Of a stretch of DNA of 64,000 bases, positions 18,692 through 30,555 are shown in pieces; within the stretch, counting starts at the first letter, position 1; the number at the start of each line of letters is the position of its first letter. The notes under the pieces were generated by a model. It was not told where the DNA came from, made no database searches, and saw only the letters and a program-made list of their open reading frames with translations. Source of the DNA: an uncultured Burkholderiaceae bacterium (GTDB taxonomy: Bacteria > Pseudomonadota > Gammaproteobacteria > Burkholderiales > Burkholderiaceae_B); contig CAKSZL010000008.1 of the NCBI GenBank assembly GCA_934525625.1, positions 1 through 64,000 on the forward strand, read 5' to 3'. The position numbers and the translations under genes were made by a program.

Positions 18692-19657
18692 ATGACTCAA
18701 GCCGGTATTCCCAGCCAGTACGCTCCTCTAGGCCGAGTCCACTCGCGCCTGCGGATGCGTCATTTGCTCTTCATAGAAGCATTGGCCCGGCGCCGGAACA
18801 TCCGGCAGGCGGCGCAGGATCTTTTCATTACGCAGCCGGCGGCTAGCAAGCTGCTGGCTGAAATTGAAACAATGTTTGAGGCCAGGCTTTTCGAACGCCA
18901 GGCGCACGGGGTCGAAATGACGGTAGAGGGTGAAGTGCTCCTGCACTGGGCATCGAAGGCGCTGGCCGACATGGATGCGGCTCAGGCCGAGATATCGGCT
19001 TTGCAGGCGGGATGGAAAGGGCGGGTCAGGGTAGGGGTATTCCCAGTGGTGGCGTCGACTCTCATTCCCGACGCCATCGCACTGTTGCGCAATAAGGGGG
19101 CGCAACTCGAAATCTCTTTGCACGAGGGCTTGGAAGACACCTTGATGCCCATGCTGCAAAAGGGCTTGCTCGACTGCATCATTGGACGGATGACGACACA
19201 GCCGGCGTCGCGCTCGGTAACCACTGAAGTGTTGTTCGAAGAGCCCACCGTGATCGTCTGTTGTTCAAGGCACCCTCTGGCTGGCAAGCTTGCATGGACC
19301 GCCGAGGAATTGAATGCATACGACTGGGTATTGCCCTATTCCAACGCCCCGCTGTATGCCCTGGTAACGGCGGGTCTTGCCGCATTCTCAGCCCATGCGC
19401 CCAGAGTGTCCGTGCAAACAGCGTCGATCATGACGATTGCGGGGGTTGTCAGCCAAACCCGGATGCTGTCGGCTATTCCGCAAGGGGTGGCCGAGCGCTT
19501 CGCGCAAACGGGGCAACTGGCGATTTTGCCCCTGTCTCTGTCCGCCAAATTGCATCCGGTATGCATTATCACCGCGGCCGATGCTTCTCTCAATCCGGCA
19601 ACTTCGATCTATCTGGATGCCGTCAGGAAGGCGGCATCCGCCAGCCATGCGGTCTGA
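18692..19657 (+). CDS. LysR-family transcriptional regulator
   Basis: A 321-aa regulator. The N-terminal winged helix-turn-helix (~20-80) has RHLLFIEALARRRNIRQAAQ and LFITQPAASKLLAEIE, and the effector-binding domain begins near RVRVGVFPV. The sequence is of the GbpR/PcaQ-like subgroup that often controls catabolism of sugars or aromatic acids. Divergent transcription from the orphan binding protein gene makes that gene and its ABM partner the likely targets. The start at 18692 leaves a ~15-residue N-terminal extension, so a later start is possible. Confidence 0.9.
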   Translation: MTQAGIPSQYAPLGRVHSRLRMRHLLFIEALARRRNIRQAAQDLFITQPAASKLLAEIETMFEARLFERQAHGVEMTVEGEVLLHWASKALADMDAAQAEISALQAGWKGRVRVGVFPVVASTLIPDAIALLRNKGAQLEISLHEGLEDTLMPMLQKGLLDCIIGRMTTQPASRSVTTEVLFEEPTVIVCCSRHPLAGKLAWTAEELNAYDWVLPYSNAPLYALVTAGLAAFSAHAPRVSVQTASIMTIAGVVSQTRMLSAIPQGVAERFAQTGQLAILPLSLSAKLHPVCIITAADASLNPATSIYLDAVRKAASASHAV

Positions 19658-19958
19658 GGGTGTTGGATCATTGCGGCGGCGCCCCGGGAAAATGCGCCTT
19701 CATTTCCGGCAGCGGCCGGGGCAGGGCGGATTTACTCCGCCCCCTTGATACCGTGCCGTCGAACGTGCGCTCTCCAGGCCCTAAAAAAAGCATATAAGCT
19801 GAAAATAATGAGTTTTTCAGCAAAATTGTCAAATTTTCAGTGAAAATGCAGAAAAAAATATATGTCGCCAGCGTGTTTTTGTCATGCTTGAAAGGCCTCT
19901 CTTGTGGATAACTTTGCCCCCGACAGGGTAGAATCGAGGTTTAGCAAAGACAGTAGAC
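19658..19958. other. dnaA upstream region, candidate replication origin
   Basis: A 301-bp region with no gene. It contains an AT-rich tract (about 19780-19865), an 8-bp inverted repeat GCTGAAAA / TTTTCAGC (19798-19805 and 19814-19821), a further TTTTCAG at 19834-19840, and one perfect DnaA box. It is the likeliest place for oriC or the DNA-unwinding element, because dnaA-dnaN-gyrB lead away to the right and rpmH-yidC-mnmE to the left. One box is few for an origin, so the initiator cluster may lie elsewhere between 8 and 20 kb. Confidence 0.5.
19903..19911 (-). promoter_or_regulatory. DnaA box
   Basis: TGTGGATAA is the exact complement of the consensus TTATCCACA. It lies 48 bp before the dnaA start, where it could serve autoregulation of dnaA, origin function, or both. 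Confidence 0.75.
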
Positions 19959-21389
19959 ATGAACGAATTTTGGCAGACTTGCGTTCAGAAACTGGAGCAA
20001 GACCTTCCTCCTCAGCAAATCAGCGCATGGATACGGCCCCTCGTGCCCCTGGCATACGACGAGGACCGCGCCGTGCTGCGCGTTGCTGCGCCCAATCGCT
20101 TCAAGCTGGATTGGGTGCGCAAGAATTTCGTCCAGCAAATAGAGACCCTGGCCAGCGAATGGTACGACCGGCCGGTGCAGGTGTCGTTCGAGCTGGCGTC
20201 GCAATCGGGGGGGGCGGCCCGCTCGGGTTCCGTGCCCATGCCGCGCCCGCCCGCCAGCGCGGCTTCCCCGAATGCCGCCGCCGCCCAGCCGCCCGAAGCG
20301 CCCGTGCAGGCGCCGGCCCCCGCGCCCGCCCCGGTGGCCGCGGCCGTGGCCGAAAGCGTGCACGATCGCTCGCGCCTGAACCCCGAACTGCGCTTCGACA
20401 ATTTCGTTACCGGCAAGGCCAACCAACTGGCCCGCGCGGCGGCGCTGCAGGTGGCCGAGAACCCCGGTGTTTCGTATAACCCGTTGTTTCTGTACGGCGG
20501 CGTGGGCCTGGGCAAGACCCACCTCATCCACGCCATCGGCAACGCCCTGCTGGCCAACGGCACCGGCGTGCGGGTGCGCTACGTGCACGCCGACCAATAC
20601 GTCTCCGACGTGGTCAAGGCGTACCAGCGCAAGGCCTTCGACGAGTTCAAGCGCTATTACCACTCGCTCGACCTGCTGCTCATCGACGACATCCAGTTCT
20701 TCGCGGGCAAGGCGCGCACGCAGGAAGAATTCTTCTACGCCTTCGAGGCCATGGTGGCGCAGCGCAAGCAGATCGTCATCACCTCGGACACCTACCCCAA
20801 AGAACTCGCCAACATCGAAAGCCGGCTGGTGTCGCGCTTCGACCAGGGCCTGACGGTGGCCATCGAGCCGCCCGAACTCGAAATGCGCGTGGCCATTCTG
20901 CTGCGCAAGGCCGAGACCGAAGGCATGACCATGCCCGAGGAAGTCGCCTTCTTCATCGCCAAGCATCTGCGCAGCAACGTGCGCGAACTCGAAGGCGCGC
21001 TGCGCCGGGTGTCGGCCTACGCGCGCTTCCACGGCCGCGAAGTGCTGTCCGTCGAAGTCTGCAAAGACGCGCTCAAAGACCTGCTGTCGGTCTCCAACGG
21101 CCAGATCACGGTCGAGAACATCCAGAAGACGGTGGCGGATTTCTACAAGATCAAGGTGGCCGACATGTACTCGAAACGTCGGCCCGCCAATATTGCAATG
21201 CCCAGGCAGGTGGCCATGTATCTGGCCAAGGAACTCACCCAGAAAAGCCTGCCGGAAATCGGCGACCTGTTTGGCGGCCGGGATCACACCACGGTATTGC
21301 ATGCCGTGCGCAAGATCTCCGAGGCCCGCACCAAGCAGACCGAACTCAACCATGCCTTACACGTACTAGAACAAACTCTGAAAGGATGA
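19959..21389 (+). CDS. dnaA: Chromosomal replication initiator DnaA
   Basis: DnaA binds DnaA boxes and opens the origin. The 476-aa product shows domain I ([16 protein letters not shown]), a Pro/Ala-rich domain II linker (~85-135), AAA+ domain III with Walker A GGVGLGKT (180-187) and Walker [10 protein letters not shown], and DNA-binding domain IV ending with the signature [15 protein letters not shown]. Its stop codon overlaps the start region of dnaN, giving the conserved dnaA-dnaN-gyrB order. Confidence 0.98.
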   Translation: MNEFWQTCVQKLEQDLPPQQISAWIRPLVPLAYDEDRAVLRVAAPNRFKLDWVRKNFVQQIETLASEWYDRPVQVSFELASQSGGAARSGSVPMPRPPASAASPNAAAAQPPEAPVQAPAPAPAPVAAAVAESVHDRSRLNPELRFDNFVTGKANQLARAAALQVAENPGVSYNPLFLYGGVGLGKTHLIHAIGNALLANGTGVRVRYVHADQYVSDVVKAYQRKAFDEFKRYYHSLDLLLIDDIQFFAGKARTQEEFFYAFEAMVAQRKQIVITSDTYPKELANIESRLVSRFDQGLTVAIEPPELEMRVAILLRKAETEGMTMPEEVAFFIAKHLRSNVRELEGALRRVSAYARFHGREVLSVEVCKDALKDLLSVSNGQITVENIQKTVADFYKIKVADMYSKRRPANIAMPRQVAMYLAKELTQKSLPEIGDLFGGRDHTTVLHAVRKISEARTKQTELNHALHVLEQTLKG

Positions 21390-21391
21390 TC

Positions 21392-24975
<3,584 letters not shown>

Positions 24976-25006
24976 TGGCGAGAGCGCATGTTCCCCATGC
25001 TGTTGC

Positions 25007-25041
25007 AAGGGCTGCCGGATTCGAACGGCAGCCCTTTTTTT
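25007..25041 (+). terminator. Rho-independent terminator after gyrB
   Basis: A perfect 10-bp stem (25007-25016 with 25027-25036), 10-nt loop and a run of seven T residues on the plus strand, 32 bp after the gyrB stop. Confidence 0.88.
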
Positions 25042-25090
25042 GCCATTGGCTCGCCCCAAGATGGCTGCCGTAATACAGGAAATATGCCGC

Positions 25091-25591
25091 TTAGCCGCCC
25101 AGAAAATCCTTTTGCAGCTTGGTCATTATTCTTCTTAGCGCTGCCGCCTCGCGCTCGCTAAGGCAGCTCAGCATGTCTTTTTCAAGTTGCAGGGCGAGCG
25201 GCGTAATGGCCAGAAAAACTTCCCGGCCCCGCTTGGTCAAGGCGAGCGGCTTGCGCCTTCTGTCCTCATTGTCGACCGTGCGTGTTAGCAGCTCTTTTTC
25301 GAGCAAGCATTTAACGGCGCGATGGATGGCGACTTCGTCCAGCCGGGTGCTTTCGGAAATTTCCCCTGCCGACAATCCGACTTTGTTGCCGAGAAAGGCA
25401 ATCACCCGCCATTCCGGAATCGTAAGGTTGAACGCTTCTCCATACTGGCTCATGAGCGCCTGGCTCAGGTAGCCGGACAACAGTGAAAATTGATAGGGAA
25501 GATACTCGTCCAGCCTGAGCTCGTCAGGCTGGTGGCCCGCTTCGTGCCGTTCAGCCGGTTCGGCGTGGCGATTCCTGATTCGTGAAACCAT
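25091..25591 (-). CDS. MarR-family transcriptional regulator
   Basis: A 166-aa winged-helix regulator: LTIPEWRVIAFLGNKVGLSAGEIS (entry helices), RLDEVAIHRAVKCLLEKELLTR (recognition helix and wing), and the DNEDRRRKPLALTKRGRE wing signature typical of MarR. It is divergent from the orphan solute-binding protein and GH88 genes, which are its probable targets. An inverted pair ttgtaag (25623-25629) and cttacaa (25694-25700) in the intergenic region is a possible but loose operator. Confidence 0.88.
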   Translation of the reverse strand: MVSRIRNRHAEPAERHEAGHQPDELRLDEYLPYQFSLLSGYLSQALMSQYGEAFNLTIPEWRVIAFLGNKVGLSAGEISESTRLDEVAIHRAVKCLLEKELLTRTVDNEDRRRKPLALTKRGREVFLAITPLALQLEKDMLSCLSEREAAALRRIMTKLQKDFLGG

Positions 25592-25742
25592 AAGGGCCTT
25601 TGTGCGGTAAGGGTTACGGCGATTGTAAGCGTAATGTTTCGGCCTGAAATGGCAAAAACAAGGCTTGCAATTTTTGCGTCATCCGATAATATACTTACAA
25701 ATGAAAGTAGTTTCCTTGATAAAAACATGGGGTGGACAAGAC

Positions 25743-26888
25743 ATGAAATTCTTCAAGCGGTCGGCTGCGGTCGCAGCCCTGACATTTGCGGCGGTTGCCG
25801 CGGCTCATGCCGAGATCAACGTCGGCATCACGCTCGCCTTGACGGGGCCGGCGGCATCGGCGGGCTTGCCTCAAAAGAACACGGTGCCTCTGCTTCCCGC
25901 GGAAATCGCGGGAGAGAAGGTGCGGTACATCGTTCTCGACGACGGAACCGACCCGACCAGCGCCGTCAAAAATGCGAAAAAACTGGTGTTCGAAGACAAG
26001 ATCGATCTGTTGATCGGCTCTACGGCCACGCCCGGAACCATTGCGATTGCAGGCGTGGCGCAGGAAACGCAAACGCCGCATATCGGCCTGGCCGCGTTCT
26101 ACCTGCCGCCGGAGCAAGAGAAATGGAGCTTCCAGTCTCCTTGGTCGTTCCAGATTGCCGCCGATGGCGTCATCGAGCACATCAAGGCGAATGGCGGCAA
26201 GACCTTGGGCTTCATCGGGTTTTCCGACTCGCTGGGTGAGATCTGGCTGCAGGCGATCAGCAAGGCGGCAAAACAGGCGGGCATCAGTGTTACGGCCGTC
26301 GAGCGATTCAACCGCACCGACACGTCGGTATTGTCGCAAACGCTGAAGATCGTTGGCGCCAACCCCGATGCGGTAGTCGTAGGGGCGACGTCCGCCGCAG
26401 CCGCGTTGCCCCAAGTAACGATTGTGGAACGAGGCTACAAGGGGCCCATATACCATTCGCACGCGACCGCCACGCCGGATTTCATCCGCATGAGCGCAAA
26501 GGCGGCCGAAGGGGCCGTCATGCCTGCCTTCCCCATTGTCGTGGCGGAGCAGCTTCCCGATACGTTTTTGAACAAGGCTCAGGCGATGGCGTTCGTGCAG
26601 GCCTACGAAGGGAAATACGGCGCCAATACGCGCACGAACTTTGCCGCGCATCTATGGGACGCCGTGTTGCTGCTGGAAGCGGCTGCGCCTTCGGCGCTTG
26701 AAAAGGCGACTCCCGGCACGGCTGAATTTCGCGCCGCTTTGCGCGATTCGCTCGAACAGATAAAAGATCTTCCCGTCAGCAACGGCATCGTCTCGATGTC
26801 GCCGACAGACCATAACGGCTTCAACAGCCAGGCCAGGGTCATGGTTCAGGTCAAGGACGGCACGTTCCAAATCATCCAGGGTCAATAG
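25743..26888 (+). CDS. Orphan branched-chain-amino-acid-type solute-binding protein
   Basis: A 381-aa type 1 periplasmic binding protein with a clear signal (MKFFKRSAAVAALTFAAVAAAHAE). The ATG at 25743 gives this leader directly; the frame is open back to 25665. Motifs INVGITLALTGPAASAG, VLDDGTDPTSAVKNAKKL and LGFIGFSDSLGE match the product at 17338-18489 along its whole length, so the two are paralogues. Neither has permease or ATPase genes alongside. It is followed by a GH88-like gene 17 bp on, so the ligand may be the substrate or product of that enzyme. Confidence 0.9.
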   Translation: MKFFKRSAAVAALTFAAVAAAHAEINVGITLALTGPAASAGLPQKNTVPLLPAEIAGEKVRYIVLDDGTDPTSAVKNAKKLVFEDKIDLLIGSTATPGTIAIAGVAQETQTPHIGLAAFYLPPEQEKWSFQSPWSFQIAADGVIEHIKANGGKTLGFIGFSDSLGEIWLQAISKAAKQAGISVTAVERFNRTDTSVLSQTLKIVGANPDAVVVGATSAAAALPQVTIVERGYKGPIYHSHATATPDFIRMSAKAAEGAVMPAFPIVVAEQLPDTFLNKAQAMAFVQAYEGKYGANTRTNFAAHLWDAVLLLEAAAPSALEKATPGTAEFRAALRDSLEQIKDLPVSNGIVSMSPTDHNGFNSQARVMVQVKDGTFQIIQGQ

Positions 26889-26905
26889 ACAAAGAGGACA
26901 GCGTG

Positions 26906-28057
26906 ATGGAATTCAAGGAAAACTGGCAAAGGGCGCTCGACGATTTGTGCGACCGCATTTTGGAGATAAGAAGCGCCGTTGGCGGCGAGTGGCCGTATCA
27001 TTGCGACCCCGCGACCGGTGTTTGGGACACTACCTCCGACGGCGACTGGTGCGGAGGCCATTGGGTGGAGTGCCTGCGTATCGTGGGCGAGCTGCGCGGC
27101 CGGCAGGATCTGCTCGATGAGTCGGCCAAGCGGGCGGAGGCGTTACGCCAATACCTCGAGCGCGATGACATGTTCCGCGCCCATCGGTTCTACTATTCCG
27201 CCGCCCGGCAATATGCATGGACAGGCGACGCCAATTTCCGCACCCTGGCGTTGGCGTCGGCCTACGCGGTTCGGTCCATGGCCATGGCGTCCAATGGAGC
27301 CATGCCTATCGGCACCCAGGTTCAAGTTCGGTCCACGTCTATTTTCGGCCGCGACAAGGTATGCATAGACAATGTCCATCCCAATCTGATTCTCGATTGG
27401 TGGGCTTACAAGGAAACGGGGGACGCCACCTTTATTGAAGGCGCACGCAAACACCTGGACCTGACCATCCGCGACTTCGTTCTCGACGATGGCTCCACGC
27501 TCGAATTCATCGACTACGAGGCGCAGACGGGAAAAAAGCTAAGGCACTACACCCTGCTGGGCGCGCACGACGATAGCTGCTGGTCTCGCGGGCAGGCATG
27601 GGCGGTGGCCGGCTATCTGCGGGCCTGGGAGGCGCTGCGCGACCCTCGGTATCTGGCGATGGGGAAAAAGCTTCTGGGCTACTGGGTCGCCAATTCGAAC
27701 GAGCACAGGGTTCCGCCATGGGATTTCAAGGATCCCAAGTTGCAGGAGTCGCCGCAGGACGTGCCGTTGGACACTTCGGCTGCCGCGATCGTCGCGGAGC
27801 AACTGGCCCGGATTTCCATATTGCAGCAATTACCGCGCGAAGCAAGGGACGTGTCCGAACTTACTGAGTCGTTTATCGACGGCTTGCTGCATTACGTAAC
27901 GCCGCGGGACGACAGCGCGAACAGGCAGGCCGGTATCCTGCTTGAGGGTTGCTTCAATCAGCCCAGGCAATATGCGAACCGAAGCGAGTTGATCTGGGGC
28001 ACGGCTTATCTTCTCTTCGCGCTGTACTACCTGAAAACCGGCAGGGTAGTTGAATGA
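26906..28057 (+). CDS. Glycoside hydrolase family 88-like (unsaturated glucuronyl hydrolase fold)
   Basis: A 383-aa (alpha/alpha)6-barrel enzyme. Known family members remove unsaturated uronic acids from oligosaccharides by hydrating the double bond. Matching blocks: CIDNVHPNLILDWWAYKETGD (Asp of IDN about 155, a catalytic Asp in the family), SCWSRGQAWAVAGY, VPPWDFKDP and LDTSAAAIVAE. The segment where the family has its first catalytic Asp (H-H-D-x-G-F) reads R-A-H-R-F here, so that Asp seems absent. No signal peptide is visible. No other polysaccharide genes are near; the neighbours are an orphan binding protein and a dimeric-barrel protein. An in-frame GTG lies 3 bp upstream of the chosen ATG. 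Confidence 0.82.
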   Translation: MEFKENWQRALDDLCDRILEIRSAVGGEWPYHCDPATGVWDTTSDGDWCGGHWVECLRIVGELRGRQDLLDESAKRAEALRQYLERDDMFRAHRFYYSAARQYAWTGDANFRTLALASAYAVRSMAMASNGAMPIGTQVQVRSTSIFGRDKVCIDNVHPNLILDWWAYKETGDATFIEGARKHLDLTIRDFVLDDGSTLEFIDYEAQTGKKLRHYTLLGAHDDSCWSRGQAWAVAGYLRAWEALRDPRYLAMGKKLLGYWVANSNEHRVPPWDFKDPKLQESPQDVPLDTSAAAIVAEQLARISILQQLPREARDVSELTESFIDGLLHYVTPRDDSANRQAGILLEGCFNQPRQYANRSELIWGTAYLLFALYYLKTGRVVE

Positions 28058-28461
28058 GCCTGGGGGGCGGGCGCAAAACAGTCTTGCAGCGGCCAGGCCT
28101 TGAGCAAAACGAGTCGCGTCGCGGCGGCAGCGTTTTCGAGCTGGCCTTGCTCGTGCTGAAAGACGGCGACGGCATTGCGGAGCGGTTCGAGTCGGCGTTC
28201 TCCGAGGCGGAGCCTTTGCTTCGAAATGCGCCCGGCTACCGCTCGCATTGCCTGACGAAATGCCTTGAGGCAGCCTGCCACTATGCGCTCGTCGTCGAGT
28301 GGAAAACCCTTGCGCATCATGTCGAGGGGTTTCGGGAGTCGGCGGCATACCCCAGGTGGAAGGCCTTGCTGGAAGCATACGTGCGGCCAGATGCCTGGGT
28401 CAGGCATTTCAAGCCCGTGCCGATAGATGGTGCGCGTCAAGATTCCCGACGCGCATCCTGA
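28054..28461 (+). CDS. Small protein with probable ABM/EthD-like dimeric barrel
   Basis: A 135-aa protein that overlaps the GH88-like gene by 4 bp (ATGA), so it is co-translated. Residues ~27-118 have the alternating strand/helix pattern of the dimeric alpha+beta barrel: VFELALLVLKDGDGIAERFESAF, GYRSHCLTKCLE, ALVVEWKTLAHHVEGFRESAAYPRWKALLEAYV, ending with HF. The first ~25 residues are basic and low in structure. Assignment is by pattern only; a monooxygenase, isomerase or binding role is possible. Its 3' end abuts that of the convergent alpha/beta hydrolase gene, 1 bp apart. Confidence 0.6.
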   Translation: MSLGGGRKTVLQRPGLEQNESRRGGSVFELALLVLKDGDGIAERFESAFSEAEPLLRNAPGYRSHCLTKCLEAACHYALVVEWKTLAHHVEGFRESAAYPRWKALLEAYVRPDAWVRHFKPVPIDGARQDSRRAS

Positions 28462-28462
28462 C

Positions 28463-29290
28463 TCAAGCCACCTTGCGCATCCACTGATCCAAGCGGGTCA
28501 CCCACAAGCCATCCACGTCGCCCGCGGCATAGCTGGCGGTGAAGTGGTTGCAGCCCGGCAGCTCCAAGGTCTCCACCGGCACGTCTTCGGCCTTGAGCTT
28601 GGCCAGCATCTCCTGGGCCTGGCGCTTCAGGTGCGGGAAGTCGTTCTCGCCCCAGGTCAGAAGAAACGGCGGCAAGCCCGCGCGCACGTGCTGTATGGGT
28701 GACGCGGCATGTTCCGCCGCCGCTTCGGGCGGCCCGAGAAAACGCGGCCTGACCGCCATGCCCGAGTTTTCGCCGAACTCGTATACGCCGGAGACCGGGG
28801 CGCAGCCGCGGATGCGCGAGGCGCATGGCAGGCCTGCCTCGGTTTGTTCGGTGACGGCCAGCATGGCGGCGTAGTGGCCGCCCGCCGAGTGGCCGCCGAC
28901 GAATATCCGCGCGGGAGCCACGCCGTATTCTTCGGCATGGCCGGCAAGCCAGTCGAGCGCGTTTGCGCAGTCGTGCAAGCCCGTTGGAAAAATATGCCGG
29001 GGCGCCAGGCGGTATCCCGCCGTTGCGAAGGCGATGCCTCGGGCGTTCAGGGCCGGCGCCATGAAGCACATCCATTCTTTGTAGCCGTTGGTCCAGCCGC
29101 CGCCATGAAAGTACAGCAGCAGGCGCCCGTCGGGGTTGTCGGCCGGAAACAGCGCAATGCTTTGGTAGGGGTCGGGCCCGTAGGAGATTTCCCGCGGGTT
29201 CAGCCCCCGGCCTCGTTCGATCAGGTAGTCGTGATAGGCCGGCATGTTCCCGGAGAACGGCTCCTGGGCGGGATAGCGTGACATATCCAT
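28463..29290 (-). CDS. Alpha/beta hydrolase (HGGGW, arylformamidase/esterase-like), module 1
   Basis: A 275-aa hydrolase. The oxyanion motif HGGGW is at 62-66 and the nucleophile Ser135 lies in GHSAGG (133-138), as in arylformamidase/carboxylesterase relatives of hormone-sensitive lipase. The catalytic His is probably in GCNHFTAS near the C-terminus. The ATG at 29290 lies 2 bp after the stop of the NicX-like gene (TGATCATG), so translation is coupled; the frame extends upstream to 29539 only as overlap. NicX products in the nicotinate pathway are N-formyl amides removed by an alpha/beta hydrolase (NicD), so a deformylase or amidase role on the partner's product is inferred. Confidence 0.85.
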   Translation of the reverse strand: MDMSRYPAQEPFSGNMPAYHDYLIERGRGLNPREISYGPDPYQSIALFPADNPDGRLLLYFHGGGWTNGYKEWMCFMAPALNARGIAFATAGYRLAPRHIFPTGLHDCANALDWLAGHAEEYGVAPARIFVGGHSAGGHYAAMLAVTEQTEAGLPCASRIRGCAPVSGVYEFGENSGMAVRPRFLGPPEAAAEHAASPIQHVRAGLPPFLLTWGENDFPHLKRQAQEMLAKLKAEDVPVETLELPGCNHFTASYAAGDVDGLWVTRLDQWMRKVA

Positions 29291-29292
29291 GA

Positions 29293-30372
29293 TCAGCGGC
29301 GCTCGCGGGGAACGATCATTTTCGGGTCCACGAGACGCCCGGCGTCGACGACGCGCACGCCGTCCAGGTCGATGGAGCAATCGCGCATGGGCAGGTCGTA
29401 GTGGCCCCGTGTTTTGCGCTTGCCGCCGCCTTGGGTATTGGGGCCGGTGGAGAACAGAAAGTTGCCGGGGAAGCAGCGCGCGGCTGCGCGGCTGCGCTCC
29501 GGCGAATCGCCATGCAACGCCAGCGAATCCCAACGGCATTGGGGATTCAAGCCCCAGCCCAGATGCGAGATGGCGTAGGGGTCCATGTCGTTGTCGTACT
29601 CTTTGCCGTCAGCCAGCCATTCGCGCATCAAGGTGGCGTCCAGCCCGCCTTCTATGGATTGGATGTGGCCATCGCGAACCTCGATCCTGATTTCGTCCTG
29701 GACGTAGCGGCAGTAAGGCAGGATGACGATGTCGCCGGGCTGCACCACGACGCGCCCGTTCGTGGTTCCTTCATTGGGGAAGGTATGGATCAAGCCGACT
29801 CCCCAATGATCGAATCGCCCCGGCTCATCGGCAAAGCCGTATTGGCTCATGACGGGGTATTCGCCGCATTCGTAATGGAGGTCGGTGCCGGCCTTGCTCG
29901 TCACGTGCACCTTGCGCGTTTTCTCGTACAGGCGATGAGCGTACATGACGGCTTCCTTCAGGCCTGGGGGTGATTGCAGCGCCAGCAGATCGTCGGGTGC
30001 ATCGATGATCATCTGTACGCGTACGCCCGCGTTCATTACCTCGCGCAGCCATGCCGCAAACAAAGGCACGTGGAAGATCAGAACCATGTCGCAAGCCTTG
30101 AGGGCTTCAAGCGTACCCTTGCACTTGCCTATCGTCGGCACGCCGACGTTGGTCCAGCCAGGGATCATGTTGACCTTCATCTCGTAGATGTCGGCGCCCA
30201 GCATGTCGGCCGCCGCGAAAGCGGCCTCGATGTATTCGGTGCGCGTGCCGAGGTCGCTGACGATGGCGACGGTTTGCCCGGGCCCGACCTTGCAGAGTTC
30301 GAACTGTTTCTTGAAGAGTTCCGGCAGCTTGGCCGGATTGGTTGTCTGGGTGCGGATGTCCGCTGCGATCAT
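29293..30372 (-). CDS. NicX-like Fe(II) ring-cleavage dioxygenase (M29-peptidase-like fold), module 1
   Basis: A 359-aa protein close in motif order to 2,5-dihydroxypyridine 5,6-dioxygenase (NicX): SKAGTDLHYECGEYP, YGFADEPGRFDHWG, ISHLGWGL, GNFLFSTGPNT (303-313) and HYDLPMRDC. NicX binds Fe(II) through two His and one Asp; the equivalents here are His270 (ISHLGWG), His324 and Asp326 (H-Y-D). Automated pipelines often call such proteins aminopeptidase T-like. It starts an operon with the alpha/beta hydrolase and is divergent from a TetR gene, with a palindrome between. The substrate could be a hydroxypyridine or another N-heterocycle. Confidence 0.8.
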   Translation of the reverse strand: MIAADIRTQTTNPAKLPELFKKQFELCKVGPGQTVAIVSDLGTRTEYIEAAFAAADMLGADIYEMKVNMIPGWTNVGVPTIGKCKGTLEALKACDMVLIFHVPLFAAWLREVMNAGVRVQMIIDAPDDLLALQSPPGLKEAVMYAHRLYEKTRKVHVTSKAGTDLHYECGEYPVMSQYGFADEPGRFDHWGVGLIHTFPNEGTTNGRVVVQPGDIVILPYCRYVQDEIRIEVRDGHIQSIEGGLDATLMREWLADGKEYDNDMDPYAISHLGWGLNPQCRWDSLALHGDSPERSRAAARCFPGNFLFSTGPNTQGGGKRKTRGHYDLPMRDCSIDLDGVRVVDAGRLVDPKMIVPRERR

Positions 30373-30420
30373 GGCTGCGCTCCGGTTGGGAAGTGTGGGT
30401 GTATAAAGCAGTGGTTCAAT

Positions 30421-30437
30421 AACGAATATCTTTCGTT
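30421..30437. promoter_or_regulatory. Candidate TetR operator, copy 1
   Basis: A perfect inverted repeat AACGAA-N5-TTCGTT in the intergenic region between the NicX-like gene and the tetR gene. A 17-bp sequence matching at 13 positions recurs at 31298-31314, ahead of the ABC operon. Confidence 0.55.
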
Positions 30438-30555
30438 TTTATAATAGAGTTCCTGCGAACACAAAAAGAATTGTGGTTTTCCCGTAGCGCGGGTTTGGCG
30501 GCCGGAGCGGTTTCGGGAATATGCTATAAGAATTGCCTTCTAGCAGGGGAGTGCG

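Noticed and set aside
29293..30372. Leucyl aminopeptidase (M29) as the function
   Set aside because: The motif order and the H...H-x-D set follow NicX rather than the metal site of M29 peptidases, and the neighbours are catabolic. The fold relation is accepted but not the peptidase function.
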